Source: Branchiostoma floridae | Taxonomy: Eukaryota; Chordata; Leptocardii; Amphioxiformes; Branchiostomatidae | Direction of reading: 5' to 3' | NCBI RefSeq assembly: GCF_000003815.2 | Contig: NC_049989.1 | Location: forward strand, 9,899,829-9,958,516 | DNA: 58,688 nt | Part shown: positions 1 to 10,367 of the stretch, in pieces | How the letters are laid out: every line of letters begins with the position of its first letter | Numbering within the stretch: the first letter of the stretch is position 1 | Made by a program: the position numbers and the translations under genes | The notes under the pieces: model-generated | What the model was told of the DNA's origin: nothing | The model's input: the letters and a program-made list of their open reading frames with translations, nothing else | Database searches by the model: none

Positions 1-1607
1 ACCGTTTTGAATCGGGTGCTTACTTGCCGAGATATGACTTAAGCACTAACCGCTAGGGTTAGGGTTAGGGTTAGGGTAGTGCTTAGAGGCATTTTTTCCA
101 AGAGTGTATTCTAGTCGGTCAAACTTGGTATCATTGAAAAGGTATCTTGGTACAGAGTTGTAATCTGCAAACCGTTTTGAAATCGGGTGCTTCCTTGCCG
201 AGATATGACTTAAGCACTAACCGCTAGGGTTAGGGTTAGGGTTAGGGTAGTGCTTAGAGGCATTTTTTCCAAGAGTGTATTCTAGTCGGTCAAACTTGGT
301 ATCATTGAAAAGGTATCTTGGTACAGAGTTGTAATCTGCAAACCGTTTTGAAATCGGGTGCTTCCTTGCCGAGATATGACTTAAGCACTAACCGCTAGGG
401 TTAGGGTTAGGGTTAGGGTAGTGCTTAGAGGCATTTTTTCCAAGAGTGTATTCTAGTCGGTCAAACTTGGTATCATTGAAAAGGTATCTTGGTACAGAGT
501 TGTAATCTGCAAACCGTTTTGAAATCGGGTGCTTCCTTGCCGAGATATGACTTAAGCACTAACCGCTAGGGTTAGGGTTAGGGTTAGGGTAGTGCTTAGA
601 GGCATTTTTTCCAAGAGTGTATTCTAGTCGGTCAAACTTGGTATCATTGAAAAGGTATCTTGGTACAGAGTTGTAATCTGCAAACCGTTTTGAAATCGGG
701 TGCTTCCTTGCCGAGATATGACTTAAGCACTAACCGCTAGGGTTAGGGTTAGGGTTAGGGTAGTGCTTAGAGGCATTTTTTCCAAGAGTGTATTCTAGTC
801 GGGTCAACTTGGTATCATTGAAAAGTATCTTGGTACAGAGTTGTAATCTGCAAACCGTTTTGAAATCGGGTGCTTCCTTGCCGAGATATGACTTAAGCAC
901 TAACCGCTAGGGTTAGGGTTAGGGTTAGGGTAGTGCTTAGAGGCATTTTTTCCAAGAGTGTATTCTAGTCGGTCAAACTTGGTATCATTGAAAAGGTATC
1001 TTGGTACAGAGTTGTAATCTGCAAACCGTTTTGAAATCGGGTGCTTCCTTGCCGAGATATGACTTAAGCACTAACCGCTAGGGTTAGGGTTAGGGTTAGG
1101 GTAGTGCTTAGAGGCATTTTTTCCAAGAGTGTATTCTAGTCGGTCAAACTTGGTATCATTGAAAAGGTATCTTGGTACAGAGTTGTAATCTGCAAACCGT
1201 TTTGAAATCGGGTGCTTACTTGCCGAGATATGACTTAAGCACTAACCGCTAGGGTTAGGGTTAGGGTTAGGGTAGTGCTTAGAGGCATTTTTTCCAAGAG
1301 TGTATTCTAGTCGGTCAAACTTGGTATCATTGAAAAGGTATCTTGGTACAGAGTTGTAATCTGCAAACCGTTTTGAAATCGGGTGCTTCCTTGCCGAGAT
1401 ATGACTTAAGCACTAACCGCTAGGGTTAGGGTTAGGGTTAGGGTAGTGCTTAGAGGCATTTTTTCCAAGAGTGTATTCTAGTCGGTCAAACTTGGTATCA
1501 TTGAAAAGGTATCTTGGTACAGAGTTGTAATCTGCAAACCGTTTTGAAATCGGGTGCTTACTTGCCGAGATTGCTAGGGTTAGGGTTAGGGTAGTGCTTA
1601 GAGGCAT
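1..1607. repeat. 171-bp satellite array with telomere-like core
   Basis: About 9.4 head-to-tail copies of a 170-171 bp unit. The anchor ACCGTTTTGAAATC recurs at 171, 342, 513, 684, 854, 1025, 1196, 1367 and 1538. Copies are nearly identical, differing by a few substitutions and single-base indels, which implies recent homogenisation. Each unit contains a short run of TTAGGG-type repeats placed between the arms AAGCACTA and TAGTGCTT, so the run sits in the loop of a potential hairpin. The last copy has lost part of the left arm. The unit aligns along its length with the 157-bp satellite at 39.9-46.0 kb. No gene is present. Confidence 0.97.
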
Positions 1608-2060
1608 TTTGTTTGAAAGATGATAAACTTACTAGTAGGATGATTTAAGCAAAAACTATAGAAAATCGTAGCACGAGAGTTTTTACAATTACCCGACGCG
1701 CGAGGCATAGCAACGCCGCGCGAAGAGCGCATATGAATGGTAAATCTGGGTCAACGGGCGAATCACTTCCAACGCGTAGAAATACAAGGAAGGGCTCAAA
1801 AGCAATTTGCACCCAAAACAATTCACCTCTTACGCTTTTTAGCCATACCAATATTAAATGCCACTTTGCAGCAGATTAGGAGAAATTTTAACTCAAACCC
1901 TGACCCTGGAGACCCTTTCGTCACATTTTTTTCGCGCACTATCTCGGACCCCTGTCGCGGAAGAATTTGTGTGTGCACCGCTAAGCACTACCCTAGCGGT
2001 TAGTGCTTAAGTCATATCTCGGTAGTAGTAGGCACCCGATTTCAAAACCACGACGTTTTT
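1538..2060. mobile_element. Possible MITE whose end seeded the satellite
   Basis: The last satellite copy (1538-1607) faces a reverse-complement copy of the same sequence at about 1980-2060, with roughly 370 bp of unrelated sequence between. The inverted copy has the AAGCACTA/TAGTGCTT palindrome with only a single GGG step and no TTAGGG expansion. This looks like a small element with terminal inverted repeats whose left end was amplified into the satellite. Target duplications were not resolved, so the class is inference. Confidence 0.5.
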
Positions 2061-2374
2061 TAAAGGTGTTTTCATTCCAAACCTGCAATTGGTGGTCAAT
2101 TTACCTGAAATGAACTGGCAAATTCTATGCTTTGGACTGCAAAATCTATTGTAGAAGTAAACATCGAAGCATAATGTATTGATATTGACATAGCAAACGC
2201 GTTAAGTGTAACCACAAATTCATAATCAAAACGGCAATATACTAAGTACTGGTAAGCAAAACGGCAGTGGATTAGATCTTTCACGGCACAAGAGCGCTGC
2301 GCCGCGACTGTCTTTCTACGGGAGAAGTACAGACTAGAAGTCGTCGATGAAGGTTAGACATCCAGGTAATAAGA

Positions 2375-2533
2375 TATGCCAAAATACAGTTACTCAAGCA
2401 ACTGGATATGATTTTGGAAACGGCGAGACCTTTCAAAAGGACCAGTTTCTTCCAGATCAGTGGGTGCTAGTTGAAATGTCTGACCGTTTCCAAAATCATA
2501 TCCAGTTGCTTTGAGTAACTGCTTTTTGGCAGA
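2375..2533. mobile_element. Hairpin MITE with about 48-bp inverted arms
   Basis: The left arm 2375-2423 and right arm 2484-2533 are near-perfect reverse complements (core AGCAACTGGATATGATTTTG), separated by about 60 bp. No coding capacity. The structure fits a short non-autonomous foldback element. Confidence 0.75.
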
Positions 2534-2929
2534 CAAGAGGTCATTCTTTAAAAAGAATGTGAGACTTATTTTCCCCGTGCAAGTTGCAAACCTCAATGCC
2601 AATTCAGCATGAAATCATATATTTTCCTACGCGCTGGCAATTTTTATAGCAAGCCCTATACACTTTGGAGTTTGGACGGATCATTGTTGAAGTAAGTTTA
2701 TGAAAAAGTAAACTATATTAACTTCTGTCTGTATCTCAACAAGAACATGTATTTGATACAGTTTTCCAGGATCCCCGGAAACTCACTCCTTTATTTTCTG
2801 GGTTCTAGTAGGTTCCTAGAAGAATAGACTAGAAAGGCCGACATTTGCTTGAGAGCAAATACAGCATATTTCAGCCATCTCCCTCCCCATGCAACAATAG
2901 GCTATTTCAAAATCACCCATTTGAAAAAT

Positions 2930-3495
2930 CACTTTTACTAATGACGGTTTAACCCAAAAATGAGTCTTACAAAATTCCCCCCTTCAAGAATGGACTCCAG
3001 TGCACCCTATGTGAATTTGCACAATAGACCAGTCCAGAAATACTCGCACTGAAACCTTGGCCTTTTGAATAAGTTCAAAACTGAATTTGAAAAAATCCCC
3101 CTTCCGTGTGCAAAAAATGGACTATTCCATGTAAAGTAGAGCAGTCCAAAAATACATCCGCTAAAATAGGACTTTGACATAATCACTGAAGTCCAATAAA
3201 TGGATTTAAAAAAAGCCCCCTCTATGCAAGAATGGACTCTTCCAGAACACCCATGTAAAATTGCAAATTAGACCAGTCCAAAAATAACCCTACTGAAAGA
3301 CTTTGACAAACTAGAAGTCACCAAAGTCCAAAATATGAATTTTGAAAAATCCCCCCTCCGTGCGAGAATAGACTCTTCCAGCACACATTCTGTAAAATTG
3401 CAAAATAGACCTGTCCAAAAATGCATCCACTGAAAGACTTCACCAGTCCAATGATGAATATAAAAAAAATGAACCCCTCCGTGTAAGAATGGACT
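2930..3495. repeat. Diverged tandem repeat, about 110-137 bp period
   Basis: Four to five decayed copies share the phrases AGACCAGTCCAAAAAT, CACTGAAAGACTTT and AATGGACTCTTCCAG. The AGTCC anchor recurs near 3031, 3143, 3275 and 3412. Copies are strongly diverged, so this is an old array. Confidence 0.75.
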
Positions 3496-3759
3496 CTTCC
3501 AGATAACACCGGGCTCGCTGATTGGCTGCCACCCCCCCTCTTTAGGATACAGATTCAGGCTAAGTGATTGGTTACCTATCTAATTAGATTAAATAGACAT
3601 ATATGCCAGTAGGTCCAATCTGCAGCTGGGGGTCAACGACCTTAAGGTCATTGACCCCTCTGGCTATTGGAAAATGACAAAAAAATCCCCAAATATATCA
3701 TTTTGACGTAGTCTATGACAAAAATTATACATGTGTCATTTGAATAAATATCTAGTGCA

Positions 3760-4315
3760 CCCTTTTACCAAAATTTAGGTCATTTGGTTTTAAAACCAGA
3801 GCACAAGAGCCAAAAGTGTACTCTTTGGTCATAAAATGGCCAAATAATCGCAAAATTGAGCATTTTATTGTACCGTATGCCTCAAGTGTTATTGAATCCA
3901 TGTGCGCATATGTCTAGGGCACTCCTATACTAAATTTCAGGTCATCCGGTTCTAAAACCAAGGTACAGGAGCCAAAAGTGTCCTTTTTTGGTAAAAAAAT
4001 AACCAAAAAATCGCAAAAATAAGTATTTCGTTATACTGTACACCAAAACTGATATTGAATCTATATGGGGGACTTATCAAGGCACATCTGTACCAAATTT
4101 CAGCTCATTCGGTTATAATACCAGGGTACAGGGGGCCCAAATATACAGTTTTGGTCTTAAGATGACCAAAAAACCTTAATAAAATCATTTAAGAGACAGA
4201 TATGGAAAAAATGAAAAAAACGTCCGAGGGTATTGGCCCACTCTACCCTTGTGCCAAATTTCAAGTCATTCGGTTGAGGAACAAGGGAGATACCGTGTTC
4301 TGAAGATTTGACAGG

Positions 4316-4350
<35 letters not shown>

Positions 4351-4402
4351 AACATTACGAATACAATATATTTCACCATACCTATGGTATGGCTGAAATA
4401 TA
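3760..4402. repeat. Diverged ~162-bp tandem units ending in (GAAA)n and a hairpin
   Basis: The phrase CAAATTTCAGGTCATTCGGTT recurs, with variation, near 3768, 3933, 4093 and 4252. The last unit runs into a GAAA microsatellite (about 4316-4350), then a palindrome at 4367-4402 (CCATACC/GGTATGG inside TATATTTCA/TGAAATATA). The arrangement suggests the 3' part of an old interspersed element; I cannot name the family. Confidence 0.65.
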
Positions 4403-5047
4403 ATAAGCCAAGACTCAACAAATTACATATAATTTTTTAATAAACATAGTTGTACAACAATTTGTCTTCATTTGGTTCATCTTGCAGAGTTAGGGATGAA
4501 CCAGAAATGATTGTGAGTGGTGGTAAAATATCGGCGTAATCTGTTTTCAATGTATTTTTGGTGACACCTCAGGGGCGGAGCCAGTTAATACCTTATTCAC
4601 CTTAGTTCATGTTATATTTGCTGTTGTTCTCTAGCTCTGCTTTGTTGGGAACGTTTTTCGGAAGATTTTCTCTATGCACATCCTCAGAAGTACTTCCTGG
4701 TTCGTTTAAAACTAAGTCGTTCTTCCAACTCAAGAAAAGTTATTAAAACAACTAAAATATCAACAAAATATTAATAAGTACAAAGTGTATACATAAATAC
4801 CTCAAAAGTTATAATCTTAACTACATAACTCTATCATGATAACAAAACACAACGGCAGTTTGGATACCATGGTAATGAAATAAAAGGGATTCAGACGATT
4901 AATGAGTTCACGCGATAAAAAGATCAACCAGTAATATATTACGAGAATTTGACAGCTTCGATATACCTAGAAATACCTCTCAAGGAGCATCTGAGGTAGA
5001 AACCTTAACACTGTGTTAATGACACGAGTTTGACAGTTACAATTCAG
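4403..5047. other. Gene-free stretch, probable 3' UTR of the next gene
   Basis: AT-rich sequence downstream, in minus-strand terms, of the stop codon at 5048. No reading frame, tRNA or repeat is recognisable. It may include the 3' untranslated region of the minus-strand gene. Confidence 0.4.
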
Positions 5048-6853
5048 CTATTTGTGTTGATGTTTTACACCAGATTGTTTTATAAACTCTGCCAGACTGA
5101 CCGCACCTTCTGGGCTTTGCGGGGGGTTCCGTCTGTAGTCCGGAACTACCGCGTGGTTTCTCTCGACAGGCTCAGAACCTTTCCTTCGCGCAATACTTGC
5201 CATGGGGGCAGGGAGTGCAGAGGGATGAGGAGGAGGTGGTGGTGGGGGAGGGGGTGACCCAGGAGGCGGTCCGGTCCTGGAGCGTACGGACCCGGATGGT
5301 TGGCTGAAGTCGAAAAGTGCTGTTTGGCCGGGTGATTTTGGACTAGTGGGATCAGACTCTCTTCTATGACGAGGAGGGGCGACCGGCTCTGCGTACCCGC
5401 CTCTGGTCTCCACTGAAGGTGATTCAAAAGACGGGATCCCCCTCACGTCCTTGCTGGACCTTACAGATGTCACCGTCCCCGTCCTAGGTTGGTGGGCCAG
5501 GTCGCTGAACCGTCTCACAGAGGACGCCGTGGATCGCACCGAGCCATGACGGGACGAGGAACCTTCCTTTTTCTCTTTCCTCCTTTTCAGGAATTCCTCC
5601 TTTTCTTTAGAATGGGTACTGGTCTCTGGTGACATCACGATTTCCTGGGATCCCCTTGACCTTGACCCTTCGGGAGGGAACACTTCCGGGGTCATTTCCG
5701 GTGGTGCCCCGCGCATGGTGTCCATGCCGACCAGGTCAAAAGGTGGCGGGTTCCTGAACACAGGTGCATCACGATCAGTAGCAGGAGGTTCTGTTCGACT
5801 TGAGCTACTTGACTTAGACGTCCTGGAATCCTGTCGCTGAACAGGTGTACCTGGGAAATGCAAACGGAAATAATAAGTTTATGAACGTATACAAAATATA
5901 TCTATATCTTGTCTTGTCAATCAACCCAAGTATAGTGTCCAACTACTTGACAGAAATTTACAGTGATAGCTTTCGGATTCTGTCACCTGTCCCTAACTAA
6001 TGACGTCGACTATTTTAGTATATAAAAGGGTCAAACTGAATATTCTTATGTAATATTGAAAAACATCCCCGCATTGTAAAAATAGGGCTTTACACAAGAA
6101 ATCACATAAGTATTAGAAAATTAACAACCTAACACTACTACTCTCATACTAATTTTCATCTTTTTGCAATTGTTATGAAGATAATTTATTAAATAAGGTG
6201 ATTACTATAATGTATGTTGTGGCTCTATTATATCTTCCGTTCGATAGTATCCAAGCAGATATCAGTGTTTTGAGGGGAAGACAAAAAAGCGCAGACCAAT
6301 AGAAATCGTAAGACCTAGGTATAAACAAAGTCGTTACTTTTTGGTTTAAAGGTCTCAATACGCACATAGAGCACTGGCCCGGATCTTTCGTCTGCTTGGA
6401 GATAATACTAGTATTCAAATTTTCCAATCAGAAGTGTTCTTACAAACCTGGTGGGTTCTTGAACTCGGGTGTGACGTCAGGGGTAGTCCTGGGAGGAGTC
6501 TTGGGTTCCCTGTTGGACCTCTCTATGTCCGGGGAAGGGTTCTTGTTGTAAACCTCCGTGTTTGGCTCCCCCTGGCGCTTGGACTCTGAACTGCGTCTGC
6601 GGGACGCTCTCCTCTGTCCCTGTGACTGTGTCCGGTGTAGTTGAGGTGGTGGAGGCGGCTGAGACGAGTCGGCTTCCATCTTAAGCCTCGCTATCTCATG
6701 TCTTAACTCAAGAACCTTTTTCTTCTTCATCAGTTTCTCTCGTTCCCTTTGTAAGACGGTAAGTTCGGTCTCGACTTGTTCATCGTTCATAAAGAAGGGA
6801 AACTGCCTACCGACTGGAGGCCCCAGTTCAGTCTTGTTTTTGCGACTCATCAT
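5048..6853 (-). CDS. Unidentified coiled-coil, proline-rich protein (2 coding exons)
   Basis: I do not recognise this family. Coding exon 1 is 6853-6448 and coding exon 2 is 5850-5048. They join in frame through a CAG|GTTTGT donor and a TTTCCCAG acceptor, splitting a Gly codon, to give about 402 residues. The ATG at 6853 follows an in-frame TAG. Residues about 22-62 form a charged heptad-like coiled coil (ELTVLQREREKLMKKKKVLE). A basic Ser/Arg segment follows, then many SP/TP sites, a run of nine prolines near residue 340, and a C-terminal segment ending GVKHQHK. Two related motifs, TPEFKNPPG and TPEVFPPEG, occur about 75 residues apart. No membrane segment or signal peptide is visible. Composition suggests a disordered, phosphorylatable scaffold; that is inference. 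Confidence 0.7.
5851..6447 (-). other. Intron of the coiled-coil protein gene
   Basis: A 597-bp AT-rich intron with GT and AG borders on the minus strand. Nothing else is recognisable inside it. Confidence 0.7.
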
Positions 6854-7303
6854 GAAGAATAAATAAAGATCCTATCAATACAAATATAATCACTGTAAAC
6901 TGATTGTGACACTTGTCGAAAACGCCCTCAATTGTTCAAGATGTCCGACACAGCTAATATAACTTGATATATGAATGAAAATCACGTTATGTATGCTATT
7001 CAAAAGAATCTTCCAACGGCGAACGAAACGACAACAATGTTTCCGACCTCAGATAATAATACACAATTGAATACAGCGCGGTTCAAACAATTGTCTTGTC
7101 TTGGTAGAAACGCAATGACTATATTTCAGCTCTGAAATTACTGTAATTTTACTGAAGGTCACTTCAGATTTGAATCAATTGATTACAGATACGATAAACC
7201 CCTGTTTTGTAGCCTGAACACATCTGAGCCACAAAATCCTCTAATCCAAATTACACTTCAAAGAATCAGTAGAATTTGATTATGAAGGCTAGCTTAAATA
7301 CAC

Positions 7304-8250
7304 CTGTTGGATGATCTTCGTAACGTTGTTGTCTAGGAGCAGGCATAAACCTTCGATGCAAGATGAACAACTTGACTGCGTTGATTCTGTAGACAAATCC
7401 TGTACTGCTGTTGCTACTCGTTCCTTGGGCGACAAATGTAACTGCTGTGGGGGGTGGGCACTGCTATCGTCCAACGATTGACTCGGATCGTCCAATTATT
7501 GCCAGCAAAGCCCTCTTCAAAGCGTGAGCGCGACTTGGCCTCTCACAGGAAGGTTATGTGAGGCAATGTTCAGCCAAATTAGTTCTGAGTACTCACAATA
7601 ATAGCTGCAGTTTTCTCTCACGCAACAGAAGGCCGGATGACTCAAAACATTAATAGTCGGATCAAAGCAAAGCGCCCTCAGGTAATGTTGTCTTCATATC
7701 GCCACGCCAAGAACCGCACCCGTCTTTCTTCTAATGTGCCACCACACTCCACACTATTTCGAATATATTCCCTCCCTTCTGAGGGTATTTGAAGTGGCGA
7801 TACCACGTTGTCCTTGCTGGTTTAAACAGGTGGTACACCGTAGGAAAAACACTAGTCCGACAACCCAACTGAATGCGCCGGTGTCCCCAAGATCTATGCG
7901 CGAGTTTCAGGAATCGGTCGGAGTTCGCAGGTCACCGAATCCCCGTCCAATATAACAGGGTGGATATTCAGGCGAAAGAACGCTCGATTCTCTGGCAATT
8001 CTGACACAATTTGGCGGCCTTCCGACGATCCACAAAAAAGGGACGTTGACAATGTGAAGAAGCGTCAGAGCGTGACGCACCGAACGGGACAGGGACAGTA
8101 CGACGTCGGTGTCATCAGTGGCTGGACGACATTCCGTGCGTGACAAGCACTTTAAACACGGGTCAGCGGGTACCTACCCCGGGGTGGGCGCTCTAATGTG
8201 GCAATCTCTGCGTGTGCACCGACTGTTGCTATGTAGATGGTGGGAAACGG
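7304..8250 (-). promoter_or_regulatory. CpG-rich upstream region and possible 5' UTR exon
   Basis: The segment from about 7500 to 8250 is richer in CpG than its surroundings and lies upstream of the minus-strand coiled-coil gene. A good minus-strand donor (CCAACAG|GTGTAT) at 7304/7303 could end a non-coding first exon. The frame leading into it has no ATG and begins right after a TAA, so I do not call it coding. A second possible donor (GG|GTAGGTAC) lies near 8175. Confidence 0.35.
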
Positions 8251-10367
8251 ACAATTAAGATGCAATTAAGATCGACTGAGTGACGGGAAAACACAAGGGC
8301 CATATCAATAGAGGTTTGTACAAATTGCGGATCGAAAGTTTGTTTGCCTATGAATGGAAGGGGTAAGTTGAAAAAGTGAAAAAGTATAAAGTTTTGGCAT
8401 CACTCTACAGCTGAAGATCGACAAATTCCTTACCTTCCTAGCTGTCAGTTTTCCCTGCTGATCCATGCATTAAAAGTCGAAAATTCTTTGAAACGTCAAC
8501 TTAATTTTGTGGCTTCTCTATGTGGAAGAACTTGGACCTATAACAGGATGCCTGTTTTTTTTTTTTAGTAAATTTTATCTAGCCCAAATGCTGAGTTATT
8601 TTCCTGCAATCCGAGAACCAATAAAATAAATTGGTGTGGCCACATGTGCACAGCGTACTGAATGAGACGTACATGAAGTTGTATGAACCACAAACTACAT
8701 CATCCCCTATATGTAAAACGGTTCGTCCCAGGGACTGTCCATCATCATACAAAGTGGGTTTTGTCTCCACACGTCAGACCAGCTTTCACACTTGGGCAGG
8801 TTCCAAAGTGTTCAATACCACGGTCATTAAATCAAACACAGACCAATGTGACAACGTACCACACACATACACCTGTTATTGAAATTACGTTTATGCTGCG
8901 TATACGTTTACGTCCAGGCTGAAACTTTAAAAAGGAACCTTCAGAATGTCGCAAAATTGCACTTGACTATGTTTTCTTAAAGAAGCTGGAACATTTAAAG
9001 AAACTTTGGACAAATGTTTGCTCCAGATGTGGCCAGAGTGGGATGCATTCTGGATTAAATAGGACAGGATGATTATATCATTCCTTAGGATACCAGGTAT
9101 CTGGAGAGTTTCTGACTACTGTGTCAAGCCAAAATTACTACTGTACCACAAGGCACAGAACAGAACAACAGTGGGTTACGTACAGAACGTTTATCAACAA
9201 AGCTATAAAATGAATGCTTGTGTTGTGTCGTTGTTTTACCAATGAGCAATCTGACGTCACAAAGGCTGTGGCAAGGTTAGTGATGGTGCCACAAGAATGA
9301 TCTGTCCTCAAAACCCTGGATGGTAACTACTATCTAATATTGTACACCTGTAAGCCAGGGAATTTTACATCATCAACTCATGTTCAAATGTCCCAAATTT
9401 TGCATTAATTGATAAAGGTAAGGGCACAGACAAATGCCTTGAACAATTGTGATGCAATTGCAAACTAAGGCCATTGTTGGGAGTGTCATTTATGTTTAGT
9501 ACAAAGGTAAAAGACTGTCTAAAGACAGATTTTAGACAGTCTTACAAGCCAACTGAATTTTGTACGCACCTCAATTTTAAGAATGCATCTGGTCTGTGAT
9601 TGAAGGAAAGATATAGAGTTTTACTTGTCAGATATGTATGATAAAGGTTGCTGACTATGAGGTCTAGAAGTGTTTAATGAATAAACAAAATGTTAAAGAC
9701 TATGATACACCAACAGAAGAACATACTCATTAAAATGACATTTCCTGTTGTAAAAGAAAGGTTACAACTACCATCAACCCTGATATGTGGGTTCTTCTGC
9801 ATTTCCAGACTCTGTAGTCCTTACTTTAAAAGATAAGTTTACCCTAAAATACAGAGATTTACGTATCGGCTTTCCCATTTTGTCACCACAGCTTGCTACA
9901 TTGTAGCTTAGATACAAAACTTAAAATAATAATACATTTTGCATCGAAAATAACAATGGTTTCAAACAATGAAAACTTATGTATGAAATTAATTATTTGC
10001 AGATACCTTAAAATACAAGTAACACTTTCATATGTCCTTTGAAAGAGTTACACATAGAAAGGTTTCGTATACTTTTCTGAAGAGTAAATCAACCTAAGTT
10101 TGAAAAGGCGAAAATTAAGATATATCCGTGCATCATCATGATGATACAGAATATATATTTCTGGTGAGATGAGTTAGTGGAGAAAAATTTCTGCAGTATT
10201 AACTGTAGATTCTCTGTAAAAGGGAGAACCATATGTATGCTCCTTTAAATCGCATATCAGAAGCGATTGTCAGGTATCACGTGAGTGTTTCCAAGGAGAC
10301 CGTTTGACACGCAGGTATAAGCACAGAGGTTAATGCCCCCTTGGTATAAGGGTTAAACCAACAGACT
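8251..10367. other. Intergenic stretch, no gene seen
   Basis: AT-rich DNA between the coiled-coil gene and the TRMT2A stop codon. It includes a perfect 13-bp inverted repeat, AAGACTGTCTAAA at 9511-9523 and its complement at 9531-9543, with a 7-nt loop. The right part probably includes the TRMT2A 3' UTR. Reading frames here are short and featureless. Confidence 0.6.

Noticed and set aside
1-1607. Possible CRISPR array or true telomere end
   Set aside because: Repeats are contiguous 171-bp units with no variable spacers. TTAGGG runs are only three to four units and embedded in other sequence, so this is an internal satellite in animal DNA.
7289-7495. 64-residue open frame ahead of the coiled-coil gene
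   Set aside because: It begins at TTG directly after an in-frame TAA and has no ATG. At most it is a 5' UTR exon.
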